From Vandiemenella viatica (Eukaryota; Arthropoda; Insecta; Orthoptera; Morabidae): a stretch of DNA of 64,000 bases. The DNA is taken from contig JARYHS010006964.1 of the NCBI GenBank assembly GCA_031002005.1, positions 1,612,001 through 1,676,000 of the forward strand. The letters are read 5' to 3'. Position 1 is the first letter of the stretch. The number at the start of each line of letters is the position of its first letter. The notes below the pieces were generated by a model, which saw only the letters and a program-made list of their open reading frames with translations, was not told the DNA's origin and did not search any database. The position numbers and the translations under genes are program-made. Positions 37,554 through 46,824 of the stretch are shown one piece after another.

Positions 37554-38587
37554 ATGGAAAATGTGGCATCTGTCGCAGGAATAAAAAAGAATGGAGTGCT
37601 GTTTAGTGGATGTAAGAAAGAGTTTCATTGGTCATATAGCGGAGAGCAAACATGGGAGACAAATTGGGCTCTCCTATGGGTTTGTCCACTTTGCATTAGG
37701 GGGAAAAAATATCGGGGACACAGGCGAAACTATCAGGGAGACTGGTGAAATGATCAGGGAGTTGTGGGAAAGAGTAAGGGTCCTTGAGGCTCAGCCTGTG
37801 GAAACTTGGCCCGTATAGGCATAGCTTATGGAGGCCCAGCCTGTGGGGGCCCAGGCCTTGGAAGCTCGGCTTATAATGGCCGAAAGCAGAGATGGTGGGT
37901 GAAGTGAGAAGGCAGAGAAGGGTAGTTAAGAACTGATAACACGTTATAGGGGAAATAGCGTCAACAGGATGTAGAAGTGAGATGCTCCAGAAATTGTGGG
38001 GAAAAATAGGTTTGACCTGTTACCAGAATCATGTAGAGAGGAGTGTTATGTAGGTAAGCTACAGCAGGCATTTAGGGATAGAGCCATGCTACGAAAGAAT
38101 AGGGAAAATGGGTTCTGCTTCTAGGTAGTAGCCATGGGAGAGGTGTAGGCCATCTTTCGCATGAACACCTGGGTATAGTCTATCATGTCACAATTTTTCA
38201 AACCTAGTGCAAATTTAGGTCAGATAATAAAGGCTATACATTCACTTTGCAGGGGTTTCACCAAGGAAGTGATAGTGGGTGGAGTGGGAAACAGTATTGG
38301 TACAGTGTACTGAGTGACCTCAAGAAAGTGTTGAAGGTGTTACAGCATATTAGGGTGGAGTCTAAAACCGTTAAGACCAGCTATAATTGAACCATGCTGT
38401 GAGGTGGGTTAACGTGGAAACAGAGGTGCTACTTGGGATTGGCATTAGTTCTCTTATGGGGATAGTGACTTTGGATACCATTGGTCGGTGGGGCTTCTCT
38501 AGGCATTGCCTACACTTAAACAGGAGTGGCAAGGATGAAGGAAGCTTACTTCTGGTTATGACAGGGTCAGGACTATGCCTTTTTTAG
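37554..38587 (+). pseudogene. CR1-type LINE ORF1, copy B
   Basis: Same plan as copy A, 2769 bases downstream. The tail is better kept: GRWGFSRHCLHLNRSGKDE (38490-38540) corresponds to the end of the esterase domain, where family members have D-G-x-H-L-N; here Asp is replaced. Unlike copy A it runs on into ORF2, so copy B marks the start of the longer LINE that reaches 40214 and resumes after the errantivirus. Confidence 0.7.
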
Positions 38588-38689
38588 CCTGGCGGCTGCT
38601 GGTGTGGGGATAAAAGTAGGTAATCAGAATGTATTTCCAGAAAAATCGCTAAAGCCGCAGATATAGATAAAGCTTTTCAAACAATAACA

Positions 38690-40214
38690 GAGGGAGGGGG
38701 CACATCTGGAAATAAAAATGTTAGTGCTGAAAACATCACAAAGCCAATTTAGAATTATAATGTACAAAGTAATTGAGTTTGAAAACCTAATAGAGATACA
38801 AGAACCTCAAGTAATTATAGTAGAAGAGTCTTGGTTAAATGAAGGAGTAATAATTAGACAATGAGGTTTCCGCTGATGGTTACAGAGTGTACCACAGAGA
38901 CAGAGGAGCAACTGCTGGTGGGGTATTCATATTGGTTAGCAAAAACTGTTACAGGACACTAGTGCTCAGAGATCATGACCATGAGTTACTTGGTGTAGAC
39001 TGCTGGGGTAGTAAGGTTAGGTGTTGGCTACATGAGTGATTGCTGAAGATGAGGTTCTTGGGAAGAAACTAAATTTTTATTCAGAGTTTAGAAGTGAGCA
39101 TTATTGGTGGGAATTTAAACTTACCAGGTGTCAACTAGATAGGAAATAAGTTTAATAACATAAGGGAACAGAGATTTTTAAGTACCTTAGTAATAGGAGG
39201 CTTTGCACAAGTGGTTAAGCTGAACACAATAGGGGCACAAACACATTGCAGTTCTTCCTAATAAAGCTGGATGATAACCTCATTGGGTGTCAAGTAAAGG
39301 AATAAGTGATCACAATCAGGTTCTGTTGGATAAAAGGGGATTTAGTAAACAGTGGCCAACATTAAACAGGGAAATAGGTACAATTATAAAAAAGCACAAA
39401 CTTTTTAACTAAAATCATATTTCAGGGATAGTTTCAGCAAATAGATGATGTGGGAAAAGTTCAAGAAGATAATAAAAAAGGTTAATGGAATATTTATTCC
39501 AAGACAGAAAGTACAGACCCTATATACTATAACATGAAGGTGAGGTGGTTTAAGAGGTTGGTGGGATGAGGACATAAAATAGTTAAGAGACAGCAAGGCA
39601 GTTGAGAATTCATGAAACAATTAAACAAGTAATTAATAATATCAAAGAAACTGGCAAACGATGAGTTTATTAAGAATAATATTGTTGCATGGGGACCACT
39701 GAATGTTGAATATATAAATTTCTATGGCTGTATCAGAAAAACTGAGGGGAAGAGAGGGTGTTGAGACAGTTATAGATACGGATGGAAAGAAGTAATTGAG
39801 AATTTTAAAAAGGTAGAGTTATTAAGCAACTGGATTAGTAAGACTATTAGGGACTTTGATTCAATAATGATAGGATTATATCAGAAAATGATCCTATCCA
39901 CAAAATTGGAAGGGAACAGAGTAAAAAATTAGAAATTTAATATGAAGATATTGTAAAGGAACTAAGGAAACTAAAAAAGTGTAACGGGTCCAGTATGAAT
40001 AATATTACTATGAATGCTTTAAAGATTGCAGGATGTGACATTATACCTTATCTTGAAACATTATTTAAATTGAGTCTGCTTTTCAGATGACTGGAAAAGT
40101 TCGATAGTTGTACAAGGCCATGAAAGTAAGGTGACAAATAGGGTCGAAAACTAGAGGCCCATAAGTTTGATGCAAGTGGTAGGAAAATTAATGGAGAGAG
40201 TAATATGCAACCAT
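38690..40214 (+). pseudogene. CR1-type LINE ORF2: endonuclease and RT start
   Basis: Translated pieces show an AP-endonuclease start (KVIEFENLIEIQEPQVIIV then ESWLNEG, 38770-38850), a decayed central part, and the beginning of the reverse transcriptase: KELRKLKKCNGSSM (39955-40000), then RPISLMQVVGKLMERVICN just before 40214. Many stops. The frame is cut there by the errantivirus and continues at 49328. The intact equivalent without the insertion is 60255-61571 on the minus strand. Confidence 0.8.
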
Positions 40215-40893
40215 TGTCAGAGGCGTAATGAATTATAGTAACTATTACTAAAGTACAGGAATTTGTTCGAGCGACAAAAGTCGCCAGCCAGCCGTTGACC
40301 TGATGACAGAGGCGATTTCGCCACGTACTGGGGCCGCGCGGGCATCGCCACTTCAGGAATGTGCAATTCGCTTGTTAGTGGGTGCGATGTCCGACAGGTT
40401 ATTGCCGCCCCGCTAAGCAGGTCAACCGAGCCTTCATTTTAAGTAATATAGCAAGGAGCGGTCACTTGGAGACCGGAGCTGATCGTACGCGCCTCGGGCA
40501 TCGACTTGCCGACCCAGCCAGCTATCCGCTCGTCGTCTAATCGCTAAGTGCTTTTCTGCAAACCGTTAACGGAGTGGACTGTGGCTTTCGGCGATTACTT
40601 GCCATGTATCGCAACTTCTATGGCAATAAACTTGCAGTAGACCGTCTACCAATTCATTAATAATTTCAGTAGGCAAAGTATTCCCTCTCCTGTTTGCTCG
40701 CCTCAGGGCGTGGTGTCAGAGATAGCAATTATTCTTAGCAAGCAGGCAGCGATGCGGTCCAGTAACTGACGGCTGCTCCGATCTGCGAGAAGAGAAGTAC
40801 TAGATACAGCCACAAGTAAGTTCACTTCCCCCATTGGCCACACCATCCTGACAAACCCGTGGCGCGGATCAACCCCCAAAAGGGTCCACCACA
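40215..40893 (+). repeat. 5' LTR of the errantivirus
   Basis: 679 bp, starting TGTCAGAGGCG and ending GGGTCCACCACA. Contains AATAAA near 40624, a candidate poly-A signal. More GC-rich than the flanks. Differs from the 3' LTR mainly around 40550, 40615, 40735-40760 and 40825. Confidence 0.95.
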
Positions 40894-41236
40894 GTTTGGT
40901 GGTCAGAAGAGGATCGAACCCAGGACCTGACGAAGCGGAAGAGCAGCGAGCAGCGGCGGCGGTAGCAGCTGGCGGGAGGCGTGGCAGCAGGCAGCGAGGC
41001 AGCCAGACGTCACACGGTCAGCTGGAGGCGAGATAACGCGACACCTGACAACGTCGCAGACTTCGGGCTGCGTGCAGTTAGCAACGGAAGTCAGTCGGCG
41101 GAGAGCGGCAGGGGAGGACGGGTCTACGCCGGCGGCTACAAGGAAGGCGTTCCGACGCGGCGCAGCGCGTGGTGCGGTCGGCGCGACATCTTGGCAGTGA
41201 CACATCTCGGTAAGTGGACCTCAGCCTTATTTGTGC
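40894..41236 (+). promoter_or_regulatory. Errantivirus leader with primer-binding region
   Basis: Directly after the LTR comes GTTTGGTGGTCAGAAGAGG. A TGG within four bases of the LTR end is the expected position of a tRNA primer site, but I cannot name the tRNA. The rest is a GC-rich leader with GCAGC repeats and no true ORF. Confidence 0.6.
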
Positions 41237-42100
41237 ATGATGGCAATGACTCCAGTAACAGTCCAGGACGCAGTAATTGATTTGAATGAGCGGGTTGCTA
41301 GCTTGGCTACAGGAAGTACCACTGTTAAAAGTAAAAGTAGCAATTTGCAGTTCCTAAGTTCGTTCTTATCTCCGGATGTGACTTTCAGTGGAAATTCAGG
41401 GGAGGACGTGAATGAGTTTTTTGCTCGGTTAGAGACAATATTAGAGCTTGCCAATTTGTCATCGGAAGAAAGATTAGGGGTTTTGAAATGTAGACTTCGT
41501 GGGGAAGCATTTCGCCAATTAATGTACGATGAGGATTTTAAAAATTCTGTCACGTTTGATGGTTTGAAATATGAGCTGCAGAAGCGGTATAAAGACAAAG
41601 CGAGCATGAGATCATATCGGGAAAGGTTACGGAATTTGAAACGTTTGCCGGCGGAACCGATTGAGAAATTTGCAGATAGGATCAAGGCGCTAAGCAGTCA
41701 TACCTATGAGTTAACGGGGGAGGAAGAACATGATTCAGTGGTGAGATTTGAGGTGGATCAAAGAAATTTAGACTGTTTGTTATCAGGGCTTGGAGAGGAG
41801 ATTGCGGAGTACGTATTACTGCAGAAACCAAAAACATTTTCAGGGAGAAGAGGTGGATTTAATGGGGGTAATTGTTCAATGTGTCACAGAGAATTTGTGG
41901 GAGGAAATCAGGCCAATAATGGGGCTAAGAGGAATAATTATGTAAATGGGAGAGAGGATACAGACAATCATCTTGAGGGTAATAAATATTCGGGAGGTTT
42001 TGGGCAACGGGGAGGTGATAATAAGTCTCATGGGAGTAGTAATGGGGGAGCAGCTCAGGGTGAGTGTTCTTTGAGGTCTAGTAATAATGATTTAAACTGA
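41237..42100 (+). CDS. gag: Errantivirus Gag
   Basis: 287 codons from ATG at 41237 (MMAMTPVTVQDAVIDLNERV) to TGA at 42098. A capsid-type helical region lies at about residues 45-150, with typical wording such as FFARLETILEL, KCRLRGEA, RYKDKASMRSYRERL and PIEKFADRI. The C-terminus is rich in Gly, Asn and basic residues and presumably binds RNA. Only a partial cysteine motif (CSMCH) is seen and no full CCHC knuckle, as is common in this group. The stop codon lies directly behind a frameshift signal that feeds pol. Confidence 0.9.
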   Translation: MMAMTPVTVQDAVIDLNERVASLATGSTTVKSKSSNLQFLSSFLSPDVTFSGNSGEDVNEFFARLETILELANLSSEERLGVLKCRLRGEAFRQLMYDEDFKNSVTFDGLKYELQKRYKDKASMRSYRERLRNLKRLPAEPIEKFADRIKALSSHTYELTGEEEHDSVVRFEVDQRNLDCLLSGLGEEIAEYVLLQKPKTFSGRRGGFNGGNCSMCHREFVGGNQANNGAKRNNYVNGREDTDNHLEGNKYSGGFGQRGGDNKSHGSSNGGAAQGECSLRSSNNDLN

Positions 42101-42133
42101 CTTTGGGTAGAAGTGGCCCCGACGGACTACCCA
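42091..42133 (+). promoter_or_regulatory. -1 ribosomal frameshift signal, gag to pol
   Basis: The heptamer TTTAAAC (42091-42097) is in the correct phase in the gag frame (T-TTA-AAC) and is directly followed by the gag stop. After a 6-nt spacer a hairpin can form: TGGGTAG (42104-42110) with CTACCCA (42127-42133), seven pairs and a 16-nt loop. The pol frame is exactly -1 to gag, and its own upstream stop lies at 42088-42090, so the shift can occur only here. All three parts of a canonical signal are present. Confidence 0.88.
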
Positions 42134-43062
42134 GACTAATTAACGTCCCTGTGACACAAAGACAGGGCAATACTGGGGTAGTTAATTCAGAATTGGTGAT
42201 GGTGGCCACAGTACGAGGTAAGTTATGTCTTCTTCTTGTGGATTCTGGTGCAGCAGCGTCGTTGTTGACAGTAAATATTTGTGGCAGTAAAGGGTTGTGC
42301 CCCCCAAATTGTAGAATCACTGGTTTAGAAGTAAGTAAAGAGATTCCAGTGTTAGGGGTAAAGAATATAAATATTTCCGTAGGCGGAGGGACTTTTGGTA
42401 TGTCAGCATACGTAGTTCCCTCTTTAAGCTTAGGGTTTGACGGAATAATCGGAGTCGAGTTTCTGAGGAGGCATTCTGCAGTTCTGGATTTTGCAAAGCA
42501 TACGGTTAGTTTACGAAACCCTTCCGGGGGATACGTGCTAATCGAGCTTCAAGGGCCCGAAACGCATTCGAGGGTAAAGACTGGCCAGTCGGAACCCGTT
42601 ATGCGAATGCTACGGTCAATTGTGAAGGCAGAAACTGTTCAAGTTGTCCCCAGAAGCTCGGGTAAAGTCATCTATGCTCCTTTGGAGGATAAGTTCGCGA
42701 TGGATGAAGAGGCAGTTATATTGGTTGAATCCCCACATGACTCTGATTTTTTAGATAGTAAGAGAGTGTATGTTAAAAGGAGTGTATGTCGGGTTAGGGA
42801 GATAAACGGCCGAAAATGTATACCTGTATTGGTAGAAAACTTTAGTGAATGCCTAGTGGAAATTCCTCGTGGTTGTCAGATAGCACTTGTATCGGTTCTT
42901 GAGGATAAGGATTTTAATCATATCTGTGATTGCGCTGATGACAATATAAGTAATGGCGGAACAAAACAAATTATGGTAAATAACAAAGAGCCTGAAGTTA
43001 CTTTCGCGCGAAGTTGGAATATTTACCCGCAGAGCAGCGGAGTGAAATGGAGAAATTGTTAG
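42103..43062 (+). CDS. pol: Errantivirus protease region of pol
   Basis: Entered by the -1 shift upstream. The retropepsin active site is LLLVDSGAAASLL near residues 45-57 and the second conserved hydrophobic element is GIIGVEFLRRH near 110-120. About 200 further residues form a linker of the kind found between protease and RT. The frame ends at TAG (43060-43062), 49 bases after the RT frame opens. No heptameric slip site is visible in the overlap, so the change of frame is more likely an indel than programmed. Confidence 0.85.
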   Translation: MGRSGPDGLPRLINVPVTQRQGNTGVVNSELVMVATVRGKLCLLLVDSGAAASLLTVNICGSKGLCPPNCRITGLEVSKEIPVLGVKNINISVGGGTFGMSAYVVPSLSLGFDGIIGVEFLRRHSAVLDFAKHTVSLRNPSGGYVLIELQGPETHSRVKTGQSEPVMRMLRSIVKAETVQVVPRSSGKVIYAPLEDKFAMDEEAVILVESPHDSDFLDSKRVYVKRSVCRVREINGRKCIPVLVENFSECLVEIPRGCQIALVSVLEDKDFNHICDCADDNISNGGTKQIMVNNKEPEVTFARSWNIYPQSSGVKWRNC

Positions 43063-45554
43063 AAGAGTACAAGATTCTTTTTGCACCAAATCAAGCGTTG
43101 CCGGCTACTGACCTGGTCGAACATCGCATTGAAACTGGAAACGCGGCGCCTGTTCGGAAGAAGCCGTATAGGATTCCAGTGTGTCAGAGGAAGATAATAG
43201 ATGATTTTATAGAACAGCAGTTAAGGGATGGGATTATACAGCCCTCTCATTCCCCATGCGCAGCCCCCGTAATATTGGTACCGAAACGTTGCGAGGGTGG
43301 CGAGACACAGTATCGACTTTGCGTTGACTATAGGGGGTTGAATAGTGTCACTACCCCGGACGTCTATCCTATACCATCCATTGCAGAGACGGTGGACTAC
43401 CTGGGGGGTTGTGAGTATTTTTCGACCCTTGACCTGCGGTCGGGCTACCACCAGGTGCCTATTGCTATACAGGATGTTCCAAAAACTGCTTTCTCAGCCC
43501 CCAATGGCCATTATGAGTTCCTTAAGTGCCCATTTGGCTTGCGCAACATGCCCAGTACGTTTCAGCGTTTGATGGACACGGTTTTGAGGGGGTTGAAACC
43601 CCATTCCGCCCTGGTGTACCTCGATGACGTCATCGTGTTCTCAAAAACGTTTAATGAGCATGTTGGGCATCTCAGAGATGTATTTGATAGATTGAAGAAG
43701 GCAAAATTGACACTTTCCCTCAAAAAATGCCATTTTGTGCGGGCCGAGACAGAATATCTAGGTCATTTGATCACTCGCGAGGGGATAAAACCCCATCCGA
43801 GGCTGATTTCGGCAGTAAAAGATTTTCCCATTCCCGCTAATGTGAAAGAACTTCAATCATTCCTTGGGCTATCCAATTATTATCGTAAGTTCATTAATGA
43901 CTACGCGCAGAAAGCAAAACCGCTGACGGAGTTGCTGCGCAAGGGGGTTCCGTTTCAATGGACCGCTGAGTGTACGCGCGCTATGGAAGCTCTGAAGGAA
44001 ATTCTGACTACACAGCCCCTACTCTGTTACCCCGATTTTCGAAAACCGTTTATTTTAGCGACGGATGCTTCAGGGATCGCGCTAGGGGTGGTTTTATCGC
44101 AGCTGGTCGATGGGAGAGAGAGACCAATTTGTTATGCGTCAAGGCAATTAAGCCCTGCGGAAACACGATACAGTGTTACAGATCGTGAACTTTTGGCGGC
44201 GGTCTGGTGGATTAAGTACTTCAGGTGCTATCTCCTGGGGGCGAAATTTGAGATCGTCACAGACCACTCTGCCCTCCGGTGGATGTTGACGGTCAAAGAC
44301 CCTTCGAGTCGATTGACAAGGTTGGCTCTGCAACTGTCGGAGTACGATTACACCGTACGCCACCGGGCAGGGGTTAATCACGGGAATGGGGATAGTTTGA
44401 GTCGGAAGATCAGAGTGATAACAGCTAAGGAAGGACCCACACTGTCTCAGCTTCCTGTGGAGCAATCGCGAGACCTTGAGTGTGAGAAATGGCGAGGCAG
44501 CAAGAAATTTGTTATGCGGGAGAACTTGCTGTGTCGAGTTACGAAATATGGAGAGCGCGTGGTTGTCCCGAAATCGCTGCGTGAAACCCTCATGAAATTA
44601 CACCATGATGGTATCTTTGGCGGGCACACGGGTTGGAAAAGTGTGAACCGTACGATTGCAAGGGAATTTTGGTGGCCTACTAGGAGGCAAGACATTAAGC
44701 GTTACGTGCAGACTTGCCTGGTATGTAGCGAGCGCGCGGAAGTCCCTAAAGGGAGGGAAAAACTTCAGTCGACCCTGTCACCCTTCGAACGGTTTCAAAT
44801 CGATATTATGGGTCCCTTCAATCGCAGCGAAGAGGGGTATTCGTATATCCTCACCATGATCGATGCCTTTTCTCGGTATCTTGTCATGGTACCGATTCCC
44901 AATCAATTGGCAGAGACGGTGGCCAATGCGTTTGTCGTCCACTGGATACTTCGCTTTGGTGTGCCAAAATTTCTTTTAAGTGACTGTGGCAGTAACTTCC
45001 TATCTAATTTATTCACTCAAACCTGTAAGCTACTGGGTATCGAGAAACTGAAGACGACACCCTTGAACCCGTCTGGGAACGGTCGTTGTGAGAGAGTCCA
45101 GAAAACCATAATAAAGTCCTTACGGTGCTATCTGAACAAGTCACAAAGAAACTGGGCTAACTTGCTACCATATGTCGTAAGTGCGTATAATAGTAGACTA
45201 CACAGCTCGACGGGAAAGACGCCGTTCGAAGTATTGTATGGGCGTGAGATGGATGCGCCTTTCACTATGTTTCCTAGCCTTAGAGAAATCAACAACGCGG
45301 ATGTGAGGGGCTTGGCACACAAGCTTAAGAGGATTTGGAGTAGTGTGCGCAAAAGTAATGCTAAAGCTTTCGACTCACATAAGAAGCACTATGACAAGAA
45401 GGCAAAACCGCAAAATATAACCCAGGGATCATACGTCATACCACCCTTACAGGAAGCCAGGAAGCTGTTCCAAATGGAAAACCAGGTGGGGAGGGCCGTA
45501 CGAGGTTCTCGAATTGCCGTCAGCTGTGACTATAAGGTTAAAGGTAAAAGGTAA
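43014..45554 (+). CDS. pol: Errantivirus RT, RNase H and integrase
   Basis: An 846-codon open frame without an ATG at its head. RT: RLCVDYRGLNSVT, STLDLRSGYHQV and the catalytic VYLDDVIVF near 43615. RNase H: ILATDASGIALGV, TDRELLAAVWW and VTDHSALRW give the D-E-D set. Integrase: an HHCC zinc module (LHHDGIFGGHTG, CLVC) and the catalytic D, D35E set in QIDIMGP, LSDCGSNF and GNGRCERVQK. All catalytic residues are kept. After the integrase core the frame drifts and ends at 45552-45554, while the expected C-terminal module lies in another frame. Confidence 0.95.
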   Translation: MEYLPAEQRSEMEKLLEEYKILFAPNQALPATDLVEHRIETGNAAPVRKKPYRIPVCQRKIIDDFIEQQLRDGIIQPSHSPCAAPVILVPKRCEGGETQYRLCVDYRGLNSVTTPDVYPIPSIAETVDYLGGCEYFSTLDLRSGYHQVPIAIQDVPKTAFSAPNGHYEFLKCPFGLRNMPSTFQRLMDTVLRGLKPHSALVYLDDVIVFSKTFNEHVGHLRDVFDRLKKAKLTLSLKKCHFVRAETEYLGHLITREGIKPHPRLISAVKDFPIPANVKELQSFLGLSNYYRKFINDYAQKAKPLTELLRKGVPFQWTAECTRAMEALKEILTTQPLLCYPDFRKPFILATDASGIALGVVLSQLVDGRERPICYASRQLSPAETRYSVTDRELLAAVWWIKYFRCYLLGAKFEIVTDHSALRWMLTVKDPSSRLTRLALQLSEYDYTVRHRAGVNHGNGDSLSRKIRVITAKEGPTLSQLPVEQSRDLECEKWRGSKKFVMRENLLCRVTKYGERVVVPKSLRETLMKLHHDGIFGGHTGWKSVNRTIAREFWWPTRRQDIKRYVQTCLVCSERAEVPKGREKLQSTLSPFERFQIDIMGPFNRSEEGYSYILTMIDAFSRYLVMVPIPNQLAETVANAFVVHWILRFGVPKFLLSDCGSNFLSNLFTQTCKLLGIEKLKTTPLNPSGNGRCERVQKTIIKSLRCYLNKSQRNWANLLPYVVSAYNSRLHSSTGKTPFEVLYGREMDAPFTMFPSLREINNADVRGLAHKLKRIWSSVRKSNAKAFDSHKKHYDKKAKPQNITQGSYVIPPLQEARKLFQMENQVGRAVRGSRIAVSCDYKVKGKR

Positions 45555-45852
45555 GGAGGGGACAGTGCATAAAATTCGTGTAAGATCCTATATCTGGCGC
45601 GAAAACCGCGTGGAGCGCTCAGAAAAGTCCGAGCGGGGCTCGAACCAGGCAGCTAGTCAGGGGAAGCCGGCGGCGCCACCTCCACCAGAAGCAGGTAAGC
45701 AAAAGATTAGTCATACATATAACCTCAGAGGCAAGACCGAGCAGAGCAGCCCACGGATCGGCAGCAGTTTTCCTGAGCAGACGGCGGTTCGCAAAGTAAG
45801 GAAAAGGACAAAGAAACCGGTAAAAATGCGCCAAGGCACGAATATAACTTAA
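45490..45852 (+). CDS. pol: Integrase C-terminal tail in a shifted frame
   Basis: In the +1 frame relative to the main pol frame, a GPY/F-type motif occurs at about 45493-45510, followed by a basic tail with HTYNLRGK and KRTKKP and a stop at 45850. A one-base indel near 45440-45490 therefore separates it from the integrase core. Basic Pro-rich tails with YNLR are usual at the end of errantivirus pol. Confidence 0.75.
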   Translation, partial: GGPYEVLELPSAVTIRLKVKGKEGTVHKIRVRSYIWRENRVERSEKSERGSNQAASQGKPAAPPPPEAGKQKISHTYNLRGKTEQSSPRIGSSFPEQTAVRKVRKRTKKPVKMRQGTNIT

Positions 45853-46521
45853 GGGAGAGGCGGTAGGTGTTGAGGAGTCCTGTAGGGAAGGAGAAAGTCT
45901 AGATTCTGCCTGGAAAAGAAAAGAAAACGCTCTCTTTAAGATTTTCCTGTGAAATGCACTTGCCGGGATAAGAACTATGGAACTTCACTTGCCGGGATAA
46001 GAACTATGGAACTTAAGGTAGAGATCCAGTCTGGACCCTACCTGTAGAATCTTTTAGTTGTTATATAATTCTCTATTGTTTGGAATACGGATAATTGTCA
46101 TAATGCATCAGGGTGAGGTCTGCTCTACCAGGTGGATTAGGACAGTATTCTGGGCATTGTAAAGACAGTTCTTGGCCAGCTAATGTGCTTGCAGGGAAGC
46201 GTCCGGCATCCAGGACAGGCAGTGAGACGCCTGACTTAGCGGACACCAGAGCGCTGATAAGGCACAGGGTGACCAGCGCGTGTCGGCCACTACGGGACTG
46301 TCTATGCCTAAGTATTTCTGTAAATCATAGAACATAGGTAGTTTAAGAGCAAATAGGGAGTACAGTGACTGGTACTTTTATAGTTAATTGTATGTAGTGG
46401 GGGTAGACGGGTAGTATTATTAAGTGAAATAATTTAGTAAGTAATAAGGGATTTTAGCAAGTAAACAAGGAGTTGCGATATCATTCAAGGTGTATCTCAT
46501 AGAGACTAGCTTGGAATAGTC
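45853..46521 (+). other. pol-env spacer with a 29-bp tandem duplication
   Basis: Non-coding. CACTTGCCGGGATAAGAACT plus nine bases occurs twice in perfect tandem (45957-45985, 45986-46014). The spacer presumably carries the splice acceptor for env, since errantivirus env is made from a spliced RNA, but I cannot fix the site. Confidence 0.7.
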
Positions 46522-46824
46522 ATGGAGCTACTCAGGAAAGTAATGATTCTTGTAATATTGGCTATAGTGGTTGAGCGAGGGCACACTTTTAAAATTACGC
46601 CGCTAGCAAGTGGAGTTGTCTTTGCAAAGGAAGCTAGTGTGGTAGCGACGAATTTTCATTGGTCCATTGTTGCAGAATTTGATTTCCAGGAACTGCGCAA
46701 TCATAGTGCGCAACTTGAGGGTATTTTCGAAGTTCTGGAAAAGGCATTCAAAAATAAACCTTGTTATGATGACGAAATTACGCGTACTATGGCAGATAGT
46801 CTAGAGTATTGTATCAAGCCCTGA
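46522..46824 (+). CDS. env: Errantivirus Env, N-terminal part
   Basis: ATG at 46522 with a hydrophobic signal peptide (MELLRKVMILVILAIVVERG) and the start of the ectodomain. The frame stops at 46824; the rest of env lies 16 bases earlier in the -1 frame, so an indel has broken the gene in this copy. Confidence 0.85.
   Translation: MELLRKVMILVILAIVVERGHTFKITPLASGVVFAKEASVVATNFHWSIVAEFDFQELRNHSAQLEGIFEVLEKAFKNKPCYDDEITRTMADSLEYCIKP

Larger units (their letters stand above)
33050..38590 (+). repeat. Tandem duplication, two 2.77-kb copies
   Basis: Copy A is about 33050-35825 and copy B about 35830-38590. Matching landmarks are offset by 2760-2769 bases: AAGTATTTCATCTTAA at 33246 and 36015; the PHD-like ORF at 34785 and 37554; GTGGAAACAGAGGTGCTAC at 35636 and 38411. 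Similarity is uneven: about 34450-35330 is almost identical in the two copies apart from a few indels, while the flanks differ every 10-20 bases. Each copy carries 1.5 kb of non-coding sequence followed by CR1 ORF1. Copy A ends in a short ORF2-like piece (35760-35830) that matches 39383-39445, so A has an internal deletion relative to B. Confidence 0.9.

Noticed and set aside
40903..41280. 100-codon frames in the GC-rich leader, both strands
   Set aside because: They arise from GC-rich leader sequence, overlap each other antisense and have no errantivirus counterpart.
43014..43062. Second programmed frameshift between protease and RT
   Set aside because: No in-phase slippery heptamer in the overlap; an indel explains it better.
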